Part shown: positions 7,980-15,320 of the stretch, in pieces
How the letters are laid out: every line of letters starts with the position of its first letter
Position numbering within the stretch: position 1 is the first letter of the stretch
NCBI GenBank assembly: GCA_948528155.1
Contig: CAOSZT010000007.1
Coordinates: 1 to 18,257, forward strand
Source of the DNA: an uncultured Clostridia bacterium
GTDB lineage: Bacteria; Bacillota; Clostridia; TANB77; CAG-508
DNA length: 18,257 nucleotides
Direction of reading: 5' to 3'
Notes under the pieces: model-generated
The model's input: only the letters and a program-made list of their open reading frames with translations
Databases searched by the model: none
What the model was told of the DNA's origin: nothing
Program-made: the position numbers and the translations under genes

Positions 7980-9062
7980 TTATTTGTCAAATATGCTACG
8001 ATATGGAAATACTTCATGATGTCCTAAACAGATAGTTATATAGTAGGTATATCCACAAATTAATATTACAGCTATGATAGTTAATGTCCAATTTAACCAT
8101 CTATATTTTGTCAGCTTAGGGATATAAGGAATTAAAAAAAGGATAGACCAAGAAAAGTAAAGGATAGCTCTACTCATAGTTTCCATAGTTTGAAACCTTA
8201 AGGATTCCAAGCCTATTAAAAAAGCCAAAGAACACAACATCATAAGCGGAAATATATAATTATCTTGTTTTATTAATCTATTTCTTCCAAATACTATAAG
8301 TAAGAATAAATAAGCAAATAATACAATTTGAGTATACAAAGGCTCTTGCCAGCCAAAGGGCTCAAAATAGCTACCATACCCTAATAGTCCCATTCCCCAT
8401 TTCGCCAAATCTAATGCAAAAATGCCAAAGCAGAATAAAACTATATTGATTTCCAAAAAATATTTTCTTAATTTTTTTAAACATAAAACTAATAAAATAG
8501 GTATTAAAATAATTGAAGATAAATGAAAACATGTAGCTAGTAAAGAAAATAATCCAGCTTTTACAAATTTGTGTTCACAAAAAAACGAGAAGGCATATAT
8601 CATTATTGCAAGCGCACAGCATTGTCTAACATTATTCATTGAAATAAACCAATAATTACCCAGTACAATTAAAAGACCTGATAACGGCATAGACTTAGAC
8701 ATTTTATCCACAGATAATATCAAAAAAGTCATAAATACAAAGGATGTTATGACAAACAAAGGCTCTGGACTCATATAAAAATAAGAAATTAACAAATTTA
8801 ACCAAATAAACGGCATCTCTTTATAAGGCTTAAATCCTACAATAATTCTATAGAAGTCAGGATAATACGTATAGAAAAAATCTGTACCAATTCCCCATCT
8901 AAGACTAGATACCAAAGATAATGGTAATATAGCTAATATTAAAAATAGAATGTACCATTTTTTATATTTAAAATTTTCTTTTTTCTTAAATATCTCAGCA
9001 AGCCAGAGGAATAGTACTGTAAGGATGGTTGCAATGCCATAAATTAAATAGGATTTCCACAT
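7980..9062 (-). CDS. EpsG-like membrane protein, candidate polysaccharide polymerase (copy 2)
   Basis: About 360 residues with roughly ten hydrophobic segments, belonging to the EpsG family of Wzy-like polymerases. The visible signatures are SSLRWGIGTDFFYTYYPDF (52-70), SMNNVRQCCALAIMIYAF (141-158), CFHLSS, MSRAILYFSW and the C-terminal HHEVFPYRSIF. The frame is open back to 9128, but the start is placed at ATG 9062 because AGGAGAG lies just upstream and the longer version would overlap the end of the preceding gene. The protein is clearly a paralogue of the gene immediately upstream, with the same order of motifs and matching ends. The predicted job is joining repeat units on the outer face of the membrane. 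Confidence 0.85.
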   Translation of the reverse strand: MWKSYLIYGIATILTVLFLWLAEIFKKKENFKYKKWYILFLILAILPLSLVSSLRWGIGTDFFYTYYPDFYRIIVGFKPYKEMPFIWLNLLISYFYMSPEPLFVITSFVFMTFLILSVDKMSKSMPLSGLLIVLGNYWFISMNNVRQCCALAIMIYAFSFFCEHKFVKAGLFSLLATCFHLSSIILIPILLVLCLKKLRKYFLEINIVLFCFGIFALDLAKWGMGLLGYGSYFEPFGWQEPLYTQIVLFAYLFLLIVFGRNRLIKQDNYIFPLMMLCSLAFLIGLESLRFQTMETMSRAILYFSWSILFLIPYIPKLTKYRWLNWTLTIIAVILICGYTYYITICLGHHEVFPYRSIFDK

Positions 9063-9075
9063 ACGCTTTTCTCTC

Positions 9076-10167
9076 CTATTTTCCAAAAATCCATTGGTAT
9101 GGTAATACCTCATGATTGTTCCAAACATTAATCATCAAATAAGTTGGTGCATATATAATGATAATCAGAATAAATAAAATACAAATTTTAGATATTTTAT
9201 TTTTTTCAACATTCACAATCATAGGAATTAAAAATAGATTAGCCCAAGAAAAATTTAATAAAAATCTAGACATCATTTCTGGAATCCTTACAAAAAAGCC
9301 AAGGAAGCCAATTAAGGTTGCACAGGTACTCATCAAAAATAATGGGAAAAACTTTTTCTTATATTGCTGTTCTAAAGGTTTAAAATAGTATAACGTTATT
9401 AAACTTACCCCAAGAGTTTGTATAAAATATGGGTATATAGATTTTCCATTATCATGCTCAGAACCAAAATAGTATCCATATTTAAAATATGGCAACACAA
9501 AACGAACTACAGGGTTCATAAATGGTAAAATGCAAATTGAAAGTATAATGAAAATAAAAATATATTTCTTAAACCATTTCCAATGAATTAAAAAATAAAA
9601 GGGTAACAACAACACCATTGAAGAATGAAAGCACATAGCAAAAGCTAGAGAAATAAGACTTTGTACAACTTTTTTCTCTAGTGCAAAAGTAAAACCATAT
9701 ATGGCGATAGCTAATGCAACCATTTGCCTAGAATTATTTAATGATACAAAGAAAATGATAGATAATACCAATAAAATAGATGATAATGCCCAATGATCTG
9801 AAAGTTTCTTTATGGATAAATTCATAAAGAATGCAAACAAAAATCCCATAATTAAAAATAGCCATACTGGGTCATCAGTCAAATGCCTTAATCCCATATT
9901 CAGCCATAAAAACGGAACCTCTGAATATTGATCATTCTTTGTCAAGGCAGTCATAAAATTTGGAACATAGGTGTGATTATAATCAGTTCCTACTTCATAC
10001 CTTAAGCCTGCAACTAAAGCCATTGGTAATATAGATAGAAAAAATAAAACATAATATACTATGATATTTTTTTTCGTTTCCAACTCGACCTTAGATTTTT
10101 GATAAAAATATTGACTAAATCCAAGCATTACTGCTGTAATCGCAGTCATAAGTATATAAACTAGCAA
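9076..10167 (-). CDS. EpsG-like membrane protein, candidate polysaccharide polymerase (copy 1)
   Basis: An EpsG/Wzy-like multi-span protein of about 363 residues. Motifs parallel its downstream neighbour: AGLRYEVGTDYNHTYVPNF (53-71), SLNNSRQMVALAIAIYGF (142-159), CFHSSM, MSRFLLNFSW, and the ending NHEVLPYQWIFGK. The start is ambiguous. TTG 10167 has GAAGGTGA six bases upstream; GTG 10176 would add three residues but sits within that ribosome binding site. The gene follows the GT4 gene by a short gap and is separated from copy 2 by only 13 bases, so the pair looks like an old tandem duplication now much diverged. Whether both polymerise, or one acts as a ligase or alternative-linkage enzyme, is not visible. 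Confidence 0.85.
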   Translation of the reverse strand: MLVYILMTAITAVMLGFSQYFYQKSKVELETKKNIIVYYVLFFLSILPMALVAGLRYEVGTDYNHTYVPNFMTALTKNDQYSEVPFLWLNMGLRHLTDDPVWLFLIMGFLFAFFMNLSIKKLSDHWALSSILLVLSIIFFVSLNNSRQMVALAIAIYGFTFALEKKVVQSLISLAFAMCFHSSMVLLLPFYFLIHWKWFKKYIFIFIILSICILPFMNPVVRFVLPYFKYGYYFGSEHDNGKSIYPYFIQTLGVSLITLYYFKPLEQQYKKKFFPLFLMSTCATLIGFLGFFVRIPEMMSRFLLNFSWANLFLIPMIVNVEKNKISKICILFILIIIIYAPTYLMINVWNNHEVLPYQWIFGK

Positions 10168-10183
10168 ATGAATCACCTTCTAT

Positions 10184-11290
10184 TTAAGAATTATATATAT
10201 TTTTAAGAACCTCAGCAGATCTTCTAATATCATATCCTTGTTTTTCTATAATATCTGAAGTATCCTTTCTTATTAATTTACATTGAACAATATAATTTAC
10301 CCATTCTGAAACACCTTTTATAGATAGCATGACAGTGGAATCTAATAGCTTTACCTCTGAATCAATCGTATCTGAAAAACAGCAAGGAAGACCAGAGGCT
10401 TGAGCCTCTATCCCCACAACTGGCAAACCCTCGTGAAAACTTGGCAAAAGAAAAAAATCAAATGCCTGATAAAAGCGATAGCTATCTTTCTGAACTCCTG
10501 CATCAATAATATAAGGCTTTAAATGATTTGCCTCAGCATAGGTAAATACCTCTTCCTTTAAATAACCTTCTCCCAATAATAACAAATAGCAATTTATGCC
10601 TTTTTGGCGTAATTCCTTTAAAACATCTATTAAGAATTTATGATTTTTTTGTTCTACATATCGACCCACATGACCAAGAACAATTACATCATCATGAATA
10701 TTAAAACTTTTTCTTATTTCATCTCTTATTATTTTATTAAACTTTAATTTATATGTATCTACTCCATTTTTTAATATAATTTTTTGAGATGCATATGATT
10801 TTGAAAACATAAAATCAAATGCCAAGTTTGAACACGCAATATAAACATCTGGATATTTAGAATATTTTCTTTTCCAATGGTTATGTATCCACGTCTTTAA
10901 ACCCAAAATATCCTTTTCTATTTTAGCGTTATGAGAATGAACAATCACCTTAGGTATCCCTAATTTTTTAGCAATTTTGGCATATTTCAAGCCAGATGCA
11001 TTACTGCAATTAATATGCAAAACATCTATATTTGATGCTTTAAATTCTTTTTTTATCTTACGACCATTCTTCAACGTACGAAAGATTGGATTTGAAACCG
11101 ATTTATCCAAGATTGTCTTAAAATGTATTTGATTCTGTTTTAAAATTTCATCAAACAAATCTGTTTCCTTTTGGGTCACAAGTATTGTAAATTTCAAATC
11201 TGACTTGTCCATAGCGGCAATTAAATTCGTAATCATACTCTCGGCTCCACCAGAGCACCAATGACTATTAAAGATTACAATATGCTTCAT
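10184..11290 (-). CDS. GT4-family glycosyltransferase
   Basis: A retaining GT-B glycosyltransferase of 368 residues. The N-terminal domain has SGGAESMITNL (13-23), an acceptor-side loop typical of the family, and IDVLHINC. The linker VIVLGHVGRYVEQKNH (202-217) begins the donor domain, and PSFHEGLPVVGIEAQASGLP (283-302) holds the EX7E pair E287 and E295. Serine and basic residues in IILKNGVDTYKL match the usual NGVD motif. The start is ATG 11290, one base after the glf stop, with GGTGAG inside the end of glf. A TTG 18 bases further up would also be in frame but is less likely. It is cytoplasmic or membrane-associated and adds one sugar of the repeat unit; the donor is unknown. Confidence 0.9.
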   Translation of the reverse strand: MKHIVIFNSHWCSGGAESMITNLIAAMDKSDLKFTILVTQKETDLFDEILKQNQIHFKTILDKSVSNPIFRTLKNGRKIKKEFKASNIDVLHINCSNASGLKYAKIAKKLGIPKVIVHSHNAKIEKDILGLKTWIHNHWKRKYSKYPDVYIACSNLAFDFMFSKSYASQKIILKNGVDTYKLKFNKIIRDEIRKSFNIHDDVIVLGHVGRYVEQKNHKFLIDVLKELRQKGINCYLLLLGEGYLKEEVFTYAEANHLKPYIIDAGVQKDSYRFYQAFDFFLLPSFHEGLPVVGIEAQASGLPCCFSDTIDSEVKLLDSTVMLSIKGVSEWVNYIVQCKLIRKDTSDIIEKQGYDIRRSAEVLKNIYNS

Positions 11291-11291
11291 A

Positions 11292-12386
11292 TTACTCACC
11301 ACGCACAAATTCTAGTGCACTTTCAATAATATCATCCATATCCATATATTTATAAAAACCCAATCTGCCACCAAAAAATAAATTCTTATCCTTTAAGGAT
11401 AATGCTTTATATTTTCTATATAATGCATTATTATGATTGTCATTCACAGGATAATAAGGGTCTTCTCCTAAATTCCATGTGGAAGAATATTCTTTAGAAA
11501 TTACAGTTTTTTCCTGTGTGCCAAATTCAAAATGCTTGTGCTCTATGATTCTTGTATAGGGTACATCCACCGCCGTATAATTGACTACTGCATTTCCTTG
11601 ATAATTATTACTATTTAAGACTTCTGTTTCAAATCGTATAGATCTATACTCTAATGGCCCAAAACAATACTTATAGTACTCATCTATTGGTCCAGTATAA
11701 ATAATCTTTTTTGCAAGACTTGATAATTCTTCTCTTTGATTTAAAAAATTGCAGTTTACTCTAACCTCAATACCATCTAACATTTTTTCAATTATTTTTG
11801 TATACCCACCAATAGGAATCCCTTGATATATATCATTAAAATAATTATTATCAAAGGTGTACCTTACTGGTAGTCGCTTGATAATAAATGCTGGTAATTC
11901 CTTACAAGATTTCCCCCATTGTTTTTCCGTATATCCTTTAATTAGCTTTTCATAAATGGTTTTTCCAACTAAGGATAAAGCTTGTTCTTCTAAATTTGAG
12001 GGAGCTTCTATGTAAGAATCCTTTTTTTCTTCCTCTATTTTTTTTCTTGCTTCTTCGGGAGTAAAAACGTCTGGCCAAAGCTTTGTAAAAGTATTCATGT
12101 TAAATGGCAAGTTATAACACTCATTATGATATCTTGCGATAGGTGAGTTTATATAATGATTAAATTTTGAGAATTGATTGATATACTTCCAAACCTCCTC
12201 ATTAGAGGTATGAAAAATATGAGCGCCATATTTATGCACTTGAATACCCTCTATTTCTTCCGTAAAAATATTACCACCCAAATGTGATCTTTTTTCCACA
12301 ACTAAGCAGCGATACCCCTTATTGGTAAGTTCATGAGCGCAAACAGCTCCATATAGACCTGAACCAACTATTAAATAATCATACAT
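11292..12386 (-). CDS. glf: UDP-galactopyranose mutase
   Basis: An FAD enzyme that interconverts UDP-galactopyranose and UDP-galactofuranose, the donor for galactofuranose in surface glycans. Visible: the FAD-binding VGSGLYGA (7-14) and VVEKRSHLGGN (29-39); HKYGAHIFHTS (51-61), a hallmark of the family; YTEKQWGKS; IYQGIPIGGYTKI; YTGPIDEYY; and the C-terminal FFGGRLGFYKYMDMDD carrying the conserved arginine and FAD-contact residues. The total of 364 residues matches bacterial Glf. The start is ATG 12386, because a perfect AGGAGGTGAG lies at 12391-12400; the GTG at 12395 falls within that site and is rejected. It is the first gene of the lower operon, with its own promoter. The gene implies that the glycan contains galactofuranose. 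Confidence 0.96.
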   Translation of the reverse strand: MYDYLIVGSGLYGAVCAHELTNKGYRCLVVEKRSHLGGNIFTEEIEGIQVHKYGAHIFHTSNEEVWKYINQFSKFNHYINSPIARYHNECYNLPFNMNTFTKLWPDVFTPEEARKKIEEEKKDSYIEAPSNLEEQALSLVGKTIYEKLIKGYTEKQWGKSCKELPAFIIKRLPVRYTFDNNYFNDIYQGIPIGGYTKIIEKMLDGIEVRVNCNFLNQREELSSLAKKIIYTGPIDEYYKYCFGPLEYRSIRFETEVLNSNNYQGNAVVNYTAVDVPYTRIIEHKHFEFGTQEKTVISKEYSSTWNLGEDPYYPVNDNHNNALYRKYKALSLKDKNLFFGGRLGFYKYMDMDDIIESALEFVRGE

Positions 12387-12390
12387 AAGT

Positions 12391-12400
12391 CTCACCTCCT
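12391..12400 (-). promoter_or_regulatory. Ribosome binding site deciding the glf start
   Basis: AGGAGGTGAG read on the minus strand, four bases before ATG 12386. It overlaps an in-frame GTG at 12395 that would otherwise give a three-residue longer protein. Confidence 0.85.
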
Positions 12401-12418
12401 ATAATTTTATCGCTTAAT

Positions 12419-12447
12419 ATTTTACCATTTATTTATGTTTTATTCAA
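12419..12447 (-). promoter_or_regulatory. Promoter for the glf-led polysaccharide operon
   Basis: On the minus strand TTGAAT (12447-12442) and TAAAAT (12424-12419) are separated by exactly 17 bases, and the start codon follows 32 bases after the -10. This gives an independent start for the nine-gene lower operon, downstream of the opposing lipoprotein gene. Confidence 0.62.
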
Positions 12448-12524
12448 TAAAATAAGCATAAAAAGACTTTTGTCTATATAAGCGATTTTAAAATCAAATT
12501 TTATTAAAGTTTTTTAATTATTTG

Positions 12525-12553
12525 TTGTAGAACGTAACCAATGATGATACAAT
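12525..12553 (+). promoter_or_regulatory. Candidate promoter for the lipoprotein gene
   Basis: TTGTAG (12525-12530), 17 bases, then TACAAT (12548-12553). The -10 is good and the -35 is poor. It is divergent from the glf promoter about 78 bases away, so a shared regulator could bind between them. It would leave a leader of about 70 bases before the start at 12632. Confidence 0.4.
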
Positions 12554-12631
12554 AAAAATATTAATAAAATATAAAAACAAAACATAATTAATGTAATACA
12601 GTCTAAAACATTTGATAAGGAGTTGTTATAT

Positions 12632-13453
12632 TTGAAAAAGATAATTATATTTTTTAGTTTTTTTATTCTATCATTTATTCTAATAAGCTGCAGCAAAACA
12701 GCGCCTTTAAATAAAAGTCAGAGTTCCTATTTTATAAACGAAAAGTATAATTCACTTGATATAACTTGGAATTTTGGAATAATTAATTTTGAAAATTCTT
12801 CAGAATCCAAAATAGAGGAATCTTTCGAACAAAATAGTCAATCCAAACTAGACTATTATATTAAAGATAGTATTTTATATATTAATTCAAACTCCAATAA
12901 AAATAAAGATTTGACGATTTATATAAATAAAGATAAAATATATGATACAATAAAAATAAATGGTATTTATATAGATACCACGATTCAAAATATGAAGATA
13001 AAAAATTTAAAAATTGATTCCAACACTGGATTTTATTTTATTGAGGATAGTAATATAGATGAATTTAATTCCAGCATGATTAGCGATGTCCGTCATTATC
13101 AAAGTCATATAAAACGATCTAAAATAAACAATTGTAATATTTTTTATGAGAGAATTCATCAATTTTACATTACAAATAGTCAATTTGAATCCTTAAATGC
13201 TAAATTTGGATATACAGAAGCCTTTCTACAAAAAAATGAATTTTCTTCCCTTTCTATAGAACAAACCAGCGGAGATACACATATTGACCTAAACGGAAAT
13301 AAAGGCTACACATTTAAAATAGATTGCAAGACTGTTTCATTAGATATGGAAACAATACATTATAATAATTATTACTTCTATAAAGATGGAAAATATAAAG
13401 TCAATTTAAGCAATACAAAAGGTTCTTTTGATATAAGACGTTATTTTTCATAA
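12632..13453 (+). CDS. Lipoprotein with beta-solenoid-like (DUF4097-like) body
   Basis: The start is TTG 12632, nine bases after AAGGAG (12617-12622); a TTG at 12623 directly abutting that site is unlikely. KKIIIFF plus a hydrophobic stretch and ILISC give a lipoprotein signal with the cysteine at residue 20. From about 95 the protein is strand-rich, with an irregular repeat of 19-23 residues: IEDSNIDEFN (137), IKRSKINNCN (160), ITNSQFESLN (180) and LQKNEFSSLS (199). It ends in GKYKVNLSNTKGSFDI, an ending reminiscent of DUF4097 adhesin-like proteins. The 273 residues have no enzyme motif I can see. It is the only plus-strand gene among minus-strand polysaccharide genes, and its last 13 bases overlap the end of the convergent acetyltransferase gene. 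It is probably anchored on the outer membrane leaflet; its function is unknown. Confidence 0.7.
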   Translation: MKKIIIFFSFFILSFILISCSKTAPLNKSQSSYFINEKYNSLDITWNFGIINFENSSESKIEESFEQNSQSKLDYYIKDSILYINSNSNKNKDLTIYINKDKIYDTIKINGIYIDTTIQNMKIKNLKIDSNTGFYFIEDSNIDEFNSSMISDVRHYQSHIKRSKINNCNIFYERIHQFYITNSQFESLNAKFGYTEAFLQKNEFSSLSIEQTSGDTHIDLNGNKGYTFKIDCKTVSLDMETIHYNNYYFYKDGKYKVNLSNTKGSFDIRRYFS

Positions 13454-13944
13454 ATTCTTTTTACAATTTTGATATTTTTTTCCATGGTCACTAGACTATC
13501 GTCTGGTATAGTCTCATTCACGATAACACCAGCACCAATAACGCAATTCTTTCCAATATTTGCCTTGGATAATATAACAACATTACTACCAATCCAACAA
13601 TTATCCCCTATTGTTATTTTAGAGGTTTTATATCCTTGCTCTCCAATCAATCCTTTAGAGTCAAACTTATGGTTATGATCATAGATTTTAACATTCTCTC
13701 CGAATATACAATGATTGCCTATTTTTATTTCATTTAAAGAATTTATAGAACAATCATTATTGAAAAAACAAAAGCTTCCAATTTGAATAAAACCATTTTC
13801 AATTTTTATATGAAATCTTTTGCGAAAAAATAGCTTTTTTCCATATTGAAGTTTCTTTCCAAATAATAGTTTGAAATTTATCTTTAATATTCTTGTCTTA
13901 ATTCTATAATTTAATTTTATAAAAAACCATACAATTTTTCTCAT
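13441..13944 (-). CDS. Left-handed beta-helix O-acetyltransferase (WbbJ/maltose-acetyltransferase-like)
   Basis: Acetyl-CoA dependent sugar O-acetyltransferase of 167 residues. After a basic N-terminus (1-50), hexapeptide turns run from about 53: INSLNEIKIGNHCIFGENV (67-85), the catalytic-region DHNH (89-92), TSKITIGDNCWIGSNVVIL (107-125), IGKNCVIGAGVIVNETIP (130-147). The usual closing VGNPAK motif is altered to TMEKNIKIVKRI, so the acetyl-CoA-facing C-terminus is unusual. ATG 13944 follows AAGGAG at eight bases. Its stop lies inside the convergent lipoprotein gene, a 13-base overlap. It probably decorates a repeat-unit sugar. The DHNH motif and hexapeptides make the family secure; the substrate is unknown. 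Confidence 0.85.
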   Translation of the reverse strand: MRKIVWFFIKLNYRIKTRILKINFKLLFGKKLQYGKKLFFRKRFHIKIENGFIQIGSFCFFNNDCSINSLNEIKIGNHCIFGENVKIYDHNHKFDSKGLIGEQGYKTSKITIGDNCWIGSNVVILSKANIGKNCVIGAGVIVNETIPDDSLVTMEKNIKIVKRIYEK

Positions 13945-13967
13945 GAATTGTACTCCTTACTCTGTAC

Positions 13968-15311
13968 CTAATTAAATTTTATTTCATCCAGCTTCCCATT
14001 ATAAAAATCTGAGATACTTTCTGCAATAGCAATAGAAACCTCTTCATCAATCGCATTACTACAAATACCATTCTCAATTTGGCTGACAAATTCTAGTAAT
14101 TCATTTCTAATACCTTCTCCATCCAACTGATAGAAATAACGTTTATTCTCATTTATATTTTCATAATGCACTTCAAAATAATCTGTTTTCCACCAAGGGG
14201 AAGGAACATATATACATCCGTTTGTTCCAGATATAATTAATTCACCTTCTGATTTTACACTTTTTCCTACTTTCAATGAAGCAATAGCATTATCATAAAT
14301 AAAATTTATCTTTGTAAAACCATCTATTTTTTTTGTGGAATCAATCATATAGGAAACCATACTTTTTTTTACATATTTTGTTCCTAACATTTGAAAGATT
14401 GGCAATAAGCAAGTTGGTCCCCATGTACAAATACTATTCCATGTCTCATTATCATCTATCTCATAAGCATTTTTACTTAAACTAGTACAAGTAGCATCTA
14501 CTGAAACAACCTTTCCAATAATACCACCTTTAGCCAATAACAATAATCTATGGTATGCGGTAGCATGCGCTGTTTTTAATGCTTCCATAACTATTAACTT
14601 TTTCTCTTTAGCCAATTTATATATCTCTTTAGCTTGCAAGGAGGTTAAAGCCAAGGGGGATTCACATAGAACATGCTTGCCTTTTAATAAGGCTCTTTTT
14701 ATTAAATCATAATGCTTTTGAGGAGTAGCTAGGATATAGACTGCATCTATAAGTTCTAATAATTCGTCAAAAGATTTTGTTACAAAATACCCTTTTTCTT
14801 TTAGCAAATGGATTAAGGATTCATTTTTAACGCAAAAACCACTGGTGACAAGTCCGTTTACATATTTAACCTGACTTTCAAATTTAAGTATCGTAGAAGA
14901 ATCACCGACTAAACCAAATTTTATAGATGATTTTTTATTTCTAATTTCTGTGCTTGATATACCTTCTGTTCTATCTAAGTATACAACCTTACAATATTCC
15001 TCTAAATAATCAAACTGGCCCTTCCAATCGGAACCAATAGCAAAAATATCAACATTATATTTATTAATATCATCTATTTTTTGACCTGCATATTCTTCAA
15101 TGATAATTTCATCAGCAAGTCCTGTATTTCTTACATTTTCAATCCGTTCAATAACAGATTGCTTGACATTAATTTTTCCTCTACTTTTATCATAATCATC
15201 GCTTGTAACTGCAACTATTAAATAATCTCCTAAAGCTTTTGCACGCTCTAATAATCGTATATGACCATAATGCAACAAATCATATGTGCCATAAGTAATA
15301 ACCTTTTTCAT
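13968..15311 (-). CDS. TagD-like cytidylyltransferase fused to a Gfo/Idh/MocA-type domain
   Basis: Two domains in 447 residues. Residues 1-127 match glycerol-3-phosphate cytidylyltransferase: TYGTYDLLHYGHIRLLERAK (6-25) with the HxGH pair H14 and H17, IGSDWKGQFDYLE (92-104), and RTEGISSTEI (114-123). Such enzymes make CDP-alcohols from CTP and a phospho-alcohol. Residues 129-447 resemble Gfo/Idh/MocA oxidoreductases: FGLVGDSS (132-139), ILATPQKHY (193-201), GKHVLCESPLALT (211-223), MEALKTAH (242-249), and ISGTNGCIYVPSPWW. The usual catalytic EKP lysine is serine (ESP, S218) and the nucleotide-binding glycines are partly lost, so redox activity is uncertain. Fusions of a cytidylyltransferase with a reductase have a functional precedent in Bcs1-type CDP-ribitol enzymes, which use other folds. 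ATG 15311 follows AAGGAG. It lies 9 bases after the aminotransferase gene. Confidence 0.88.
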   Translation of the reverse strand: MKKVITYGTYDLLHYGHIRLLERAKALGDYLIVAVTSDDYDKSRGKINVKQSVIERIENVRNTGLADEIIIEEYAGQKIDDINKYNVDIFAIGSDWKGQFDYLEEYCKVVYLDRTEGISSTEIRNKKSSIKFGLVGDSSTILKFESQVKYVNGLVTSGFCVKNESLIHLLKEKGYFVTKSFDELLELIDAVYILATPQKHYDLIKRALLKGKHVLCESPLALTSLQAKEIYKLAKEKKLIVMEALKTAHATAYHRLLLLAKGGIIGKVVSVDATCTSLSKNAYEIDDNETWNSICTWGPTCLLPIFQMLGTKYVKKSMVSYMIDSTKKIDGFTKINFIYDNAIASLKVGKSVKSEGELIISGTNGCIYVPSPWWKTDYFEVHYENINENKRYFYQLDGEGIRNELLEFVSQIENGICSNAIDEEVSIAIAESISDFYNGKLDEIKFN

Positions 15312-15320
15312 CTTTTCTCC

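Noticed and set aside
9063..9128. A 22-residue N-terminal extension of EpsG-like copy 2
   Set aside because: It would overlap the end of the preceding gene, is charged rather than membrane-like, and the AGGAGAG site points to ATG 9062.
12441..12455. TTTTATT-C-AATAAAA palindrome upstream of glf as an operator or terminator
   Set aside because: It has a one-base centre and only A-T pairs in very AT-rich DNA, and it overlaps the -35 region. It is not distinguishable from chance.
12514..12696. A 60-residue minus-strand hydrophobic frame over the lipoprotein start
   Set aside because: It begins at a TTG without a clear ribosome binding site and is antisense to the signal peptide and promoter region of the lipoprotein gene. 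Hydrophobicity comes from the AT-rich signal-peptide codons.
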